Source of the DNA: Geobacillus icigianus
GTDB taxonomy: Bacteria; Bacillota; Bacilli; Bacillales; Anoxybacillaceae
Assembly: GCF_000750005.1 (NCBI RefSeq)
Contig: NZ_JPYA01000053.1
Coordinates: forward strand, 1-25,794
DNA: 25,794 bases
Direction of reading: 5' to 3'
The position numbers and the translations under genes were made by a program. Positions 6,705 to 15,391 of the stretch are shown here, piece by piece. Numbering within the stretch: the first letter of the stretch is position 1; the number at the start of each line of letters is the position of its first letter. The notes beneath the pieces were generated by a model, which was given only the letters and a program-made list of their open reading frames with translations, was not told where the DNA came from and did no database searches.

Positions 6705-9660
6705 CGATTTTCACCCCCTTGGTTTCCTCGGTGAGCGGCACGTAATCGCGGCGCCGCCATTTCCGTTCAACTTCCACCCCGTTTTGCGGATGACGCTGTT
6801 TAAAGCGCGGGTTTGTGCGCGGCAGCGGCGTCCTGCCGGATCGTTCAATCACTTCCATGCGCACGCGCGCTTGTTTGTAGGCCGGCGTGTTCGTGCGATG
6901 GTCGGTCTGCGGGCCGGTCAACATATTAATGGCGCTCTCATTGGCGGTGGAGTGCATCGGCAAGAACAGTTCATTGCCTCTGACCCGATCGGTGACGAGC
7001 ACGCGCACGTTGACGCGGCCGTACGGCGAGATGAGCCGGACGAGCGCCCCGTCCTCAATGCCGCGCTCGTTGGCGAGTTCCGGCGACACTTCGACGAACA
7101 CTTCCGGGAATTTGTGCTCGATGCCTTTGGATTTATACGTTAAATTCCCTTCATGGAAGTGTTCCAGCAGCCGGCCGTTGTTGACGAGCAAATCGTATTC
7201 TTCCGGGTATGGCACCGGTTCGACCCAATCGGCCAGCGCAAAGCGGGCTTTGCCGTCCGGGAAGTTGAACCGCTCTTTGTACAAAAGCGGGGTATCCGCG
7301 CCGTCATAGCTACCCCAGCATAAGCTGTTCCAGCCCTCGAGTCGGTCGTAATGCGCCTGCGAATAGAGCGGGGCGAGGCTGGCGATTTCGTCCATGATTT
7401 CTTTCGGACCGGCGTAATTCCAGTCGGCGCCAAGCCGTTTGGCAATTTCTTGAATGATCCACCAGTCTGGCTTGGAGTCGCCAAGCGGCTCGAGCGCTTG
7501 GTAAAACCGTTGGATGCGGCGCTCGGTGTTCGTGAATGTTCCTTCTTTTTCCAAACTCGGCGCGGCCGGCAAGATGACATCAGCAAATTGCGCCGTTTTG
7601 GACAGGAAAATGTCTTGAACGACGACAAAGTCGAGCTTCGCCAACGTCTCTTGCACGTGGCTGGCGTTGCAGTCAACAAGCGCCATATCTTCGCCGACGA
7701 TATACATCGCTTTCAGCTCGCCGCGCTCGGCCGCTTCAAGCATTTGGATGTTGTCAAGCCCCGGTTTCGCGTCGATGCGGACGCCGTACGCTTTTTCAAA
7801 CTTCGCCCGCGCCTCATCATCGGTGACATGTTGGTAGCTAGGCAGCCAGCTAGGAAGCGAGCCCATGTCGCAGGCGCCTTGGACGTTGTTATGGCCGCGC
7901 AATGGGAACGCGCCCGCCCCCGGACGGCCGTAGTTGCCGGTTGTAAGCAGCAAGTTGGAAATCGCCGCCGATGTGTCGCTGCCGCCCGTGTTTTGCGTCA
8001 CGCCCATGCCCCAGAGGACGCACGTGCCGTCCGCTTCGTGAATCATTTCGGCGATGCGGATGAGATCGGCTTTGGCGACGCCGGTGACTTGTTCGGCATA
8101 GTCGAGCGTATAGTTTTCAAGCAGTTGCCGAAATTCAGCAAAGAAATGGACGCGCTCGCGAATGAACGCTTCATCGTGCCAGCCTTGGTCGATGATGTAT
8201 TTGGTCACGGCCATCAGCCATACTTGGTCAGTGCCTTGTTTCGGACGGATGAACAAATCGGCCCGCTCAGCCATTTCGTTGCGGCGCAAGTCAGCGACGA
8301 TCAGTTTTTGGCCGAACAGCTTATGCGCCCGTTTGACGCGGGTCGCAATCACCGGGTGCCCCTCGGCAGGGTTGGCGCCGATGATGATGACCAAGCCGGC
8401 GGAAGCGATGTCATGAATCGTGCCGGAGTCGCCGCCCATCCCGACCGTGCGGAACAGGCCGTCCGTCGCCGGCGACTGGCAATAGCGCGAACAGTTGTCG
8501 ACGTTGTTCGTTTCAAATACTTGCCGCGCCAACTTTTGCATTAAATAGTTTTCCTCGTTGGAAATTTTCGAGGAGGAAATAAAGCCAATGGCATTGCCGC
8601 CGTATTGTTGCTTAATGGCGCCAAGCTTTTCAGCCACTAGATCGAGCGCTTCTTCCCACGTCGACTCGACGAACACGTCGCCTTTGCGGATGAGCGGCTT
8701 CGTCAGGCGCTCTTCGCTGTTGACAAAATCCCAGCCGAATTTTCCTTTGACGCATGTGGAAATCGCGTTGACCGGCGCTTCGGAAACCGGCTGGATTTTT
8801 AAAATCTTGCGCCCTTTCGTCCACACTTCAAACGAACAGCCGACGCCGCAGAACGTGCAAACCGTTTTCGTCTTTTTGATCCGCTGTTCGCGCATGGCGG
8901 CCTCGATTTCAGAAATGGCGAAAATGCTCGTATAGTTTGGCTCGACTTCTTTGACAAAATCGATCATCGGGTTGAGGACGTCTTTGTCCAAGCCGGTGAG
9001 AAAGCCCGCTTCGCCAAGCATCGATTTTTCCATTAAGGCGTTGCACGGGCAGACGGTGACGCAATGCCCGCAGCTGACGCATGACGATTCGTTGATCGGC
9101 ACGCCGCCATCCCAAACGACGCGCGGCCGTTCCGCTTCCCAGTCAATCGAGAGCGTTTCGTTCACTTGCAAGTTTTGGCAAGCCTCCACACACTGCCCGC
9201 AGGCGATGCATTGGTTCGGGTCATAGCGGTAGAACGGATGCGACATGTCCACCTCGGACGGGTCGACTTTCGGCCGGTACGGATATGTTTGATGTTCGAT
9301 TTGCATCATTTCCGCTGTGTTGTGCAGCTTGCAGTTGCCGTTGTTGTTGTCGCACACCGTACAGTAGAGGAGATGGTTCTCCAACAGGCGGTCCATCGCT
9401 TCTTTTTGCGCCGCCTTTGCCCGCGGCGAGCCGAGCTCGACGACCATGCCGTCCGCAACCGGCGTCGAACAGGCGCGAAGAAGCCTGCCGTTGATCTCGG
9501 CAATGCATGTGTCGCACGTTTGAATGGCGCCAAGCTCCGGCGTGTAACAAACTTGCGGATGCCCAATGCCGTGTTCATTGGCGACTTCCAAAACGGTCAT
9601 CCCTTGTTTGGCGCGATACGTGCGTCCGTTGATGGTCAATGTCACCATGGATGGTTCCAT
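6697..9660 (-). CDS. formate dehydrogenase alpha subunit (FdhA/YrhE-like, NAD-type)
   Basis: A 987-residue molybdopterin oxidoreductase of the FdhF/YrhE type, predicted to oxidise formate to CO2. Domains in order: a [2Fe-2S] ferredoxin domain with Cys38, 49, 52 and 64; a NuoG-like His-Cys cluster region (His96, Cys100, Cys103, Cys110); and two [4Fe-4S] clusters (Cys151/154/157/161 and 194/197/200/204). The [4Fe-4S] of the catalytic domain follows (Cys268/271/275/303), then the bis-MGD domains to about 960. The position of selenocysteine in E. coli FdhF is occupied by Cys393 (VDNCSRYCQSP), so this is the cysteine form. No Tat signal, so cytoplasmic. ATG at 9660 has GGGGGAG about 5 bases upstream; the TTG at 9681 has none. 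The metal may be Mo or W. The leader carries an intrinsic terminator. Confidence 0.93.
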   Translation of the reverse strand: MEPSMVTLTINGRTYRAKQGMTVLEVANEHGIGHPQVCYTPELGAIQTCDTCIAEINGRLLRACSTPVADGMVVELGSPRAKAAQKEAMDRLLENHLLYCTVCDNNNGNCKLHNTAEMMQIEHQTYPYRPKVDPSEVDMSHPFYRYDPNQCIACGQCVEACQNLQVNETLSIDWEAERPRVVWDGGVPINESSCVSCGHCVTVCPCNALMEKSMLGEAGFLTGLDKDVLNPMIDFVKEVEPNYTSIFAISEIEAAMREQRIKKTKTVCTFCGVGCSFEVWTKGRKILKIQPVSEAPVNAISTCVKGKFGWDFVNSEERLTKPLIRKGDVFVESTWEEALDLVAEKLGAIKQQYGGNAIGFISSSKISNEENYLMQKLARQVFETNNVDNCSRYCQSPATDGLFRTVGMGGDSGTIHDIASAGLVIIIGANPAEGHPVIATRVKRAHKLFGQKLIVADLRRNEMAERADLFIRPKQGTDQVWLMAVTKYIIDQGWHDEAFIRERVHFFAEFRQLLENYTLDYAEQVTGVAKADLIRIAEMIHEADGTCVLWGMGVTQNTGGSDTSAAISNLLLTTGNYGRPGAGAFPLRGHNNVQGACDMGSLPSWLPSYQHVTDDEARAKFEKAYGVRIDAKPGLDNIQMLEAAERGELKAMYIVGEDMALVDCNASHVQETLAKLDFVVVQDIFLSKTAQFADVILPAAPSLEKEGTFTNTERRIQRFYQALEPLGDSKPDWWIIQEIAKRLGADWNYAGPKEIMDEIASLAPLYSQAHYDRLEGWNSLCWGSYDGADTPLLYKERFNFPDGKARFALADWVEPVPYPEEYDLLVNNGRLLEHFHEGNLTYKSKGIEHKFPEVFVEVSPELANERGIEDGALVRLISPYGRVNVRVLVTDRVRGNELFLPMHSTANESAINMLTGPQTDHRTNTPAYKQARVRMEVIERSGRTPLPRTNPRFKQRHPQNGVEVERKWRRRDYVPLTEETKGVKIGG

Positions 9661-9679
9661 TCTCGCTCCCCCTTTTTCC

Positions 9680-9723
9680 AAAATAAAACTCCACCAACGA
9701 TGCGTGCTTCATCGTGGTGGAGT
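9680..9723 (-). terminator. attenuator-like terminator in the fdhA leader
   Basis: On the minus strand ACTCCACCACGATG pairs with CATCGTTGGTGGAGT (one bulge, 7-base loop) and is followed at once by TTTATTTT. The ribosome binding site of the formate dehydrogenase gene starts about 8 bases later. A strong intrinsic terminator between promoter and gene implies regulated read-through. CGATGG upstream (9757-9763 on the plus strand as CCATCG) could pair with the CATCG arm as an antiterminator. Confidence 0.7.
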
Positions 9724-9779
9724 AGTTCTTTAGCATGGCGATACTAAACAACCAATCCATCGTTTTGGCGACTTCGTAG

Positions 9780-9816
9780 AAAAATCACAAGGTCATGACC
9801 TTGCCTTATGATTTTT
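9780..9816. promoter_or_regulatory. palindromic hairpin between divergent formate genes
   Basis: CAAGGTCATGACCTTG (9788-9803) is a perfect 16-bp palindrome, enclosed by AAAAATCA (9780-9787) and TGATTTTT (9809-9816). It lies in the transcribed leader of the dehydrogenase gene if the promoter at 9844-9872 is right. It could be an operator or, as RNA, a first hairpin with a U-tract. Confidence 0.5.
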
Positions 9817-9843
9817 CCACTATGGATACATTTGCTATAGTTT

Positions 9844-9872
9844 ATTATAGTACGGCAAAACGAAGAACACAA
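9844..9872 (-). promoter_or_regulatory. candidate sigma-A promoter of the fdhA operon
   Basis: On the minus strand TTGTGT (9867-9872) and a perfect TATAAT (9844-9849) are 17 bases apart. The predicted transcript would have a leader of about 175-180 bases. The -35 box is only half matched. Confidence 0.5.
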
Positions 9873-9920
9873 TGGATGGGCCGGAACTTTTTCTGGTGGC
9901 TTTCGGAAAGGGGAAGAAAA

Positions 9921-10268
9921 ATGTCTAAAAAAGAAGCCGCTTTCAACGACATTGTGCGCAAAGTACGCAAACAGCTGTTTGGCAAAGGGCCGGAACGGAT
10001 TAAAACGTATTTTGTCGACAACTTGGCGATTACGATTTTGCACGGCAATTTAACGCCGACGGAAAAATTTATCGCCCGCACCCCGGAAGGCCGGGAGATG
10101 GTGCACGCGGCGAGAACGAAAATGATTCAAGACGTGTACGCTCAACATGTGCCGGACGGCATGGAAGAGCTCATCGGTTCGAAGCTTCTTTATTTGTTCA
10201 GCGACATTAAAGTGGAAGAAGATATGGCCGTGTCCGTATTCGTGTTTGAAAAACCGATTGAATTGTGA
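9921..10268 (+). CDS. DUF2294 (MpsC-like) protein
   Basis: A 115-residue soluble protein of the DUF2294 family (PF10057), lately also called Na+-translocating membrane potential-generating system MpsC-like. It shows the family's EAAFNDIVRKVRKQLFGKGPERIKTYFVDNLAITILHGNLTPTEKFIA and the C-terminal GSKLLYLFSDIKVEEDMAVSVFVFE. ATG at 9921 follows GGGGAAG; frames opening at 9795 are longer but start in the hairpin region and lack a site. It is divergent from the formate dehydrogenase operon and upstream of fdhD. That position suggests a role in formate or one-carbon metabolism, but no function is proven. Confidence 0.85.
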   Translation: MSKKEAAFNDIVRKVRKQLFGKGPERIKTYFVDNLAITILHGNLTPTEKFIARTPEGREMVHAARTKMIQDVYAQHVPDGMEELIGSKLLYLFSDIKVEEDMAVSVFVFEKPIEL

Positions 10269-10288
10269 CAAATTTGTGAACAAAACGG

Positions 10289-10317
10289 TTGTCTTTCCCC
10301 GCTGTTCATGGTATGCT
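10289..10317 (+). promoter_or_regulatory. sigma-A promoter of fdhD
   Basis: TTGTCT (10289-10294), 17 bases, TATGCT (10312-10317). It starts 20 bases after the DUF2294 stop and would give a leader of about 190 bases before fdhD. Just upstream TTGTGACAAATTTGTGA holds two TTGTGA direct repeats resembling Rex/Fnr half-sites, but not the palindromic arrangement. Confidence 0.6.
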
Positions 10318-10440
10318 TATGAGTGTAAACAAGGTCAAACTAAAAGAAGCTTGGCCGGCTAGCCGCGGCTGTTCGGTTGGTTGGCAAGTTTCGAAAACGG
10401 ATGTGCGTTGGTTTCGCTGCAGAAGCGCTGGGCGCAAACT

Positions 10441-10503
10441 ACCGCCGCTTTTCGCTGACAGGGGCAAACAGTGCCTTTGTCCGGAAGGTGGCGGTTTTAT
10501 TTT
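10441..10503 (+). terminator. attenuator-like terminator in the fdhD leader
   Basis: ACCGCC (10441-10446) pairs with GGCGGT (10490-10495). Inside, GACAGGGGCA (10457-10466) pairs over 10 positions, two of them G-U, with TGCCTTTGTC (10472-10481) around AACAG. TTTTATTTT follows, then the ribosome binding site of fdhD. The flanks AACTAC-C-CC on the 5' arm and GGTGG-G-TTTTATTTTGG on the 3' side recur in the leader of the formate dehydrogenase gene. Upstream leader bases 10324-10440 contain further small hairpins (e.g. GCGCTGGGCGC at 10425-10435). Confidence 0.65.
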
Positions 10504-10516
10504 GGGGGAAAGGGGG

Positions 10517-11317
10517 ATGGCAAGGGTGAGCGGATTTGCGGCGAAGCGGCGGCTGATTGTGAAATACCGGGACGGCCGCTTGGTTGAGGAAGAGGACGAG
10601 ATCGCGCTCGAGTTTCCGTTGACCATAATGGTCAACGGCGAGGAGTTTGCGACGATCGTTTGCACGCCCGCGCATCTCGATGAACTGGTGAGCGGATTTT
10701 TAGCCGCGGAAGGAGTCATTCGGACGTATAGCGACATCAAAGCGATGACGATCGATGGCGAGCGGGGGTTTGCGTACGTCGAGCTCGCCGCAGGGGGACT
10801 GCCGGCCAAACAGTTTTATGCGAAGCGGTTCATCGGCTCGTGCTGCGGAAAAAGCCGCCAGTTTTATTTTTACAACGATATGAAAACGGCGAAAACGATT
10901 GTCGGCGGCATTACCGTGAAAGCGGATGACTGCATTCGCCTCATGGAAGCGCTACACGATCAGTCGACGGACTTTGCGGCGACCGGGGGGCTGCACAATG
11001 CCGCGCTCGCTACACCGAATGGGATAGTCGTCGCCCGTTCCGACATCGGGCGTCATAATGCGCTTGATAAGTTGTACGGCTATTGCCTGCGCCATCAAGT
11101 GGCGATGAAAGACAAGTTGATTGTATTCAGCGGCCGCGTCTCGTCGGAAGTGCTTTTAAAAGCGGCGAAAATGGGCGTGAGCGTCTTGCTCTCGAAGTCG
11201 GCGCCGACGACGCTCGCTTTGGATCTCGCCGACGAGCTCGGCATCACTGTGGTCGGCTTTTTGCGCGGACAAGCGTTTAACGTGTATACGCATGAGAATC
11301 GGATTATCAGTGGATGA
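10517..11317 (+). CDS. fdhD: formate dehydrogenase accessory sulfurtransferase FdhD
   Basis: A 266-residue FdhD, which carries sulfur from a cysteine desulfurase to the molybdenum/tungsten bis-MGD cofactor before insertion into formate dehydrogenase. Family features: [30 protein letters not shown] near the N-terminus, the catalytic cysteine motif in GSCCGKSRQ (about residue 110), [27 protein letters not shown], and [31 protein letters not shown] at 10517 is preceded by two G-rich tracts; GTG at 10526 is an alternative start with a spacing of 9 from the nearer one. It has its own promoter and a structured leader. It serves the dehydrogenase encoded about 0.9 kb upstream on the other strand. 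Confidence 0.94.
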   Translation: MARVSGFAAKRRLIVKYRDGRLVEEEDEIALEFPLTIMVNGEEFATIVCTPAHLDELVSGFLAAEGVIRTYSDIKAMTIDGERGFAYVELAAGGLPAKQFYAKRFIGSCCGKSRQFYFYNDMKTAKTIVGGITVKADDCIRLMEALHDQSTDFAATGGLHNAALATPNGIVVARSDIGRHNALDKLYGYCLRHQVAMKDKLIVFSGRVSSEVLLKAAKMGVSVLLSKSAPTTLALDLADELGITVVGFLRGQAFNVYTHENRIISG

Positions 11318-11333
11318 AAGGGGAAAAGAGGCG

Positions 11334-12126
11334 ATGAAAAACCGTTGGCTCATTGCGCTGTCGGCCGTTGGCATTCATCTTTCGATTGGGTCGGTGTATG
11401 CATGGAGCAATTTTACCAACCCGCTAAAACAATTGTTTGGTTGGTCGGACCAAAGTGAAGGCCGGAAAAGCGAAACCTTCGCTAGATTTGGCGCAGCTTA
11501 CGGCCAATGAGGCGGTGAAAACAAGACGGTTTTGGTATTTATGGTTCATGCTGTTTATTAATGTGACATGCGGCATTGCCGTTTTGGCGGTGGCGAAACC
11601 GCTGGCAGTGGAAAGCATCGGCATCAGCCAAGCCGCCGCGGCGGCATTAGTTGGCGCCATCGGAGTGTTTAACGGGTTGGGACGCATCGGCTGGGCGTCG
11701 GCTTCGGATTATATCGGCCGTCCCAATACGTATACGGCGTTTTTCGTTTTGCAAATTTTGATTTTCTTCCTGTTGCCGAACGTGTCCATCAAATGGTTGT
11801 TTGTGGTGATGCTGACGATTGTGTATACGTGCTACGGCGGCGGATTCGCCTGTATTCCGGCGTATATCGGCGATTTGTTTGGAACAAAGCAGCTCGGTGC
11901 CATCCATGGTTATATTTTGACCGCTTGGGCCGCGGCTGGACTCGTCGGACCGATGTTTGCCGCGTATATTAAAGACACGACCGGTTCGTACGAAGGAAGT
12001 TTGGCCTTTTTTGGCGGATTGTTTGTCATCGCTTTCATCATCTCGCTGCTCGTGCGCATCGATATTCGCCGATTGCGCGCCCAACATGAACAAATCGCCT
12101 ATGTTTCGGCGGCCAAGGAAAGTTGA
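11334..12126 (+). pseudogene. OFA-family MFS transporter, internally deleted
   Basis: The first 40 codons from ATG 11334 ([38 protein letters not shown]) are the typical N-terminus of the oxalate/formate antiporter (OFA) family of MFS permeases. The frame then ends at TGA 11508-11510. From about 11455 another frame carries the C-terminal half (residues starting [20 protein letters not shown], then six membrane segments such as RFWYLWFMLFINVTCGIAVL and CYGGGFACIPAYIGDLFG) to TGA at 12124-12126. The parts add up to about 260 residues against some 400 for the family. So roughly 150-170 residues are missing, with a frameshift at the join near 11450-11458. The gene follows fdhD by 16 bases and probably once moved formate or oxalate. 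Confidence 0.85.
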
Positions 12127-12144
12127 GAACGATGTCCTTTTGCT

Positions 12145-12180
12145 CCCTCGGCGTGCGGCAAGCCACGCCGGGGGTTTTTT
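12145..12180 (+). terminator. rho-independent terminator before mutY
   Basis: CCCTCGGCGTG pairs with CACGCCGGGGG around an 8-base loop, followed by six T. It ends the fdhD/OFA transcript. A TATAAT at 12184-12189 directly after it is a likely -10 box for mutY. Confidence 0.9.
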
Positions 12181-12229
12181 GCTATAATAAAGTGGATATT
12201 GATTATAGGCATCATGGGGGAAACATTGC

Positions 12230-13326
12230 ATGACAAAGGAAACAGAGCGATTTCCAGCGCGCGCGTTTCAGCGCGCTTTGCTTGACTGGTTCGCCCGCGA
12301 GCGCCGCGACCTGCCGTGGCGGAAAGACCGCGACCCATATAAAGTATGGGTGTCGGAGGTGATGCTGCAGCAGACGCGCGTCGAGACGGTCATTCCGTAT
12401 TTTGAGCAGTTTATCGAGCGGTTCCCGACGCTGGAGGCGCTCGCTGACGCTGAGGAGGACGAGGTGCTGAAGGCGTGGGAAGGGCTCGGCTATTACTCGC
12501 GCGTGCGCAATCTGCACGCGGCGGTGAAAGAAGTCAAAGAGCGGTACGGCGGCAAAGTGCCGGACGATCCCGATGAATTTTCCAAGCTGAAAGGAGTCGG
12601 GCCGTATACGGTCGGGGCGGTGTTGAGCCTCGCCTACGGCGTCCCGGAGCCGGCGGTCGATGGCAACGTGATGCGCGTCTTGTCGCGTCTGTTTCTCGTG
12701 ACAGATGACATTGCGAAAACATCAACGAAAAAACGGTTTGAACAACTGATCCGCGAAATCATGGCGTACGAACATCCGGGGGCATTCAATGAGGCGTTGA
12801 TCGAGCTTGGCGCCCTTGTTTGCACGCCGCGCCGCCCGTCGTGCCTGCTATGCCCGGTGCAAACCTACTGCCGGGCGTTTGCCGAAGGGGTAGCGGAAGA
12901 GCTGCCGGTAAAAACGAAAAAAACAGCGGTCAAACAAGTGCCGCTCGCGGTGGCGGTGCTAGCCGATGAGGAAGGCCGCGTGCTCATCCGCAAGCGCGAC
13001 AGCTCCGGCTTGCTTGCGAATTTATGGGAATTTCCGAGCTGCGAAACGGCCGGTGCAGATGGAAAAGAGACGCTTGAGCAAATGGTTGGGGAACAATACG
13101 GCTTGCAAGCGGAGCTGACAGAAGCGATCGCTTCGTTGGAGCACGCGTTTTCCCATTTAGTCTGGAAGTTGACGGTCTTTCCCGGTCGCCTGATCAGCAG
13201 CCGGTCCGTCAAAGAGCCGCTTCGGCTTGTGTCTGAAGATGAGCTCGAAGCGCACGCTTTTCCGGTGTCCCAGCAGCGCGTTTGGCGCGAATACAAAAAA
13301 TGGGCGGGCCAAATGCGCCGCCCCGA

Positions 13327-13330
<4 letters not shown>
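12230..13330 (+). CDS. mutY: A/G-specific adenine DNA glycosylase MutY
   Basis: A 366-residue MutY, which removes adenine mispaired with 8-oxoguanine. Catalytic Glu43 (SEVMLQQT) and Asp144 (PAVDGNVMRVLSR) are present. The helix-hairpin-helix is LKGVGPYTVGAV (about 120-131). The [4Fe-4S] cluster cysteines are 198, 205, 208 and 214 (CTPRRPSCLLCPVQTYC). The C-terminal MutT-like domain, which reads the 8-oxoguanine, holds the AFSHL loop. The numbering and length equal the structurally studied G. stearothermophilus enzyme, a strong clue to the organism. ATG at 12230 has GGGGGAAA upstream. The stop overlaps the convergent yfhS stop. Confidence 0.97.
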
Positions 13331-14361
<1,031 letters not shown>

Positions 14362-14367
14362 CGACAG

Positions 14368-14398
14368 CGGATAGAACGATCACCTCCGGGGCACAGTA
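14368..14398 (+). promoter_or_regulatory. candidate sigma-G promoter of sspE
   Basis: CGGATA (14368-14373) and CACAGTA (14392-14398, five of seven bases of CATACTA) are 18 bases apart, about 20 bases before the sspE ribosome binding site. This fits forespore-specific expression. Confidence 0.45.
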
Positions 14399-14419
14399 AG
14401 GGATGTGGAGGTGAGAACA

Positions 14420-14611
14420 ATGGCCAAACAAACGAACAAAACATTTGCTGGCACGAACATTCAAGAAGTAAAACAACAAAACGCACAATCGGCTCAAGCT
14501 GCTCAAGCTGGCCAATTCGGCACTGAGTTTGCGGCTGAGACGGACGTGCAACACGTCAAACAACAAAACGCGCAAGCGGAAGCCCGCAAAGCGCAAAACG
14601 TCAACCGATAA
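14420..14611 (+). CDS. sspE: gamma-type small acid-soluble spore protein
   Basis: A 63-residue gamma-type SASP, the amino-acid store of the spore core, which does not bind DNA. It is rich in Gln, Asn and Ala and has two repeats around VKQQNAQ (about 18-24 and 50-56). The conserved FGTEFAAETDVQ between them carries the germination-protease cleavage type site. ATG at 14420 has GGAGGTGAG 6 bases upstream. It lies between fabL and ygaB, as in B. subtilis. It has only two repeats and is shorter than the 84-residue B. subtilis protein. Confidence 0.93.
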   Translation: MAKQTNKTFAGTNIQEVKQQNAQSAQAAQAGQFGTEFAAETDVQHVKQQNAQAEARKAQNVNR

Positions 14612-14704
14612 ACGAGTCATCACCGACGGCTAGGGCTTGCCCCTAAGCGATGGCAGCGGGTGCTGCGGAAGCGGGAGCAAGAACTGGCCGAACGAGGAGA
14701 GACG

Positions 14705-14737
14705 AAAAAAGCAGGGGCGGCACGCCTCTGCTTTTTT
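14705..14737 (+). terminator. terminator after sspE
   Basis: AAAAAAGCAG (14705-14714) pairs with CTGCTTTTTT (14728-14737), with inner GGCG/CGCC. It lies about 95 bases past the sspE stop. Confidence 0.85.
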
Positions 14738-14840
14738 GTCGACAAAAGCAGTCACGGTTGCGCAAAATTCGTGCAAGGGATTTTTCCATCGAACCGCGAA
14801 CGGATAAGAAAAACGCATGGTCAACGGGAGGGGAGAGAAC

Positions 14841-15047
14841 ATGGGGTACGCATGGGCGGACGCAGAGGATGACGCGCTGTTTTTATGGCATGAAATGCAA
14901 CGTTGTGAAGAGATCGCCCGCCAGTTGGAAGAGCTTGAGCATGAAGCGCCGACCGCCGCTCTTCGCGAGGAGGTTCGACGGATGAGACAGCAGGTGGAAG
15001 ACATTCGGCGCCTCTTTTTCGCCCAGCTTTCTCTAGAAGGCCGGTGA
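14841..15047 (+). CDS. ygaB: YgaB-like coiled-coil protein
   Basis: A 68-residue, mostly charged protein in the place of B. subtilis ygaB. Residues 18-60 (EMQRCEEIARQLEELEHEAP, then LREEVRRMRQQVEDIRRLFF) form a long amphipathic, coiled-coil-like helix. ATG at 14841 follows GGAGGGGAGAG by about 4-8 bases. The TGA stop lies inside the left end of an intergenic repeat (15039-15174), so the last residues (EGR) are partly encoded by repeat DNA. The original C-terminus may have been replaced. Function unknown. Confidence 0.75.
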   Translation: MGYAWADAEDDALFLWHEMQRCEEIARQLEELEHEAPTAALREEVRRMRQQVEDIRRLFFAQLSLEGR

Positions 15048-15174
15048 TTTAAGGGAGCAGGGAGCAAGCCGCTTATCCAGTCTGTTTCTCAAATAGAAAA
15101 GCCTTGTCGCATCAGGATCGTCTTTCAAACGCTCCCCCCCATTGCTCAAAAGAAACAACCGTTTTTCACCAGCC
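15039..15174 (+). repeat. GGCYGGTGA-ended intergenic repeat, copy 2
   Basis: 136 bp from GGCCGGTGATTT to GTTTTTCACCAGCC. The core TTTCTCAAATAGAAAAGCC and the right end match copy 1 (1474-1600). It is flanked by TCTAGAA on both sides (15032-15038 and 15176-15182), which may be a target duplication or an outer part of the inverted ends. Confidence 0.75.
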
Positions 15175-15182
15175 ATCTAGAA

Positions 15183-15312
15183 GGCCGGTGAAAAACCGAT
15201 GTCACACACCGATCGGCAGCCATTTTCATTCAGAAAAGAAAGCTGATTCTGCAAGGTTTCTCTCATTGAGAAATGGATGGAATCAGTAGTATTTGGCACT
15301 AAATCACCAGCC
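15183..15312 (-). repeat. GGCYGGTGA-ended intergenic repeat, copy 3 (inverted)
   Basis: Read on the minus strand this 130-bp unit begins GGCTGGTGATTT, has the core TTTCTCAATGAGAGAAACC, and ends GGTTTTTCACCGGCC. It faces copy 2 across the 8 bases ATCTAGAA, so the pair could fold into a long hairpin downstream of ygaB. Confidence 0.75.
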
Positions 15313-15391
15313 CCTAGGCGTTTCATGAGGCGAGATGGCTGTTTCCCACCGCTCGTTTGGCCGCTTCGGCGCGGCGAGCGGACTCGCTTTC

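Noticed and set aside
7351..8544. A 397-codon open frame on the plus strand
   Set aside because: It lies wholly antisense to the formate dehydrogenase gene. Its Arg/Val-rich product is what the opposite strand of a GC-rich gene gives, and it has no ribosome binding site.
14660..14872. Plus-strand open frame between sspE and ygaB
   Set aside because: It runs through the sspE terminator hairpin, has no ribosome binding site, and overlaps the start of ygaB.
15032..15182. TCTAGAA as a firm target-site duplication of the repeat
   Set aside because: The outer ends of the other copies also contain TCTAGA-like bases, so it may belong to the element itself rather than to the target.
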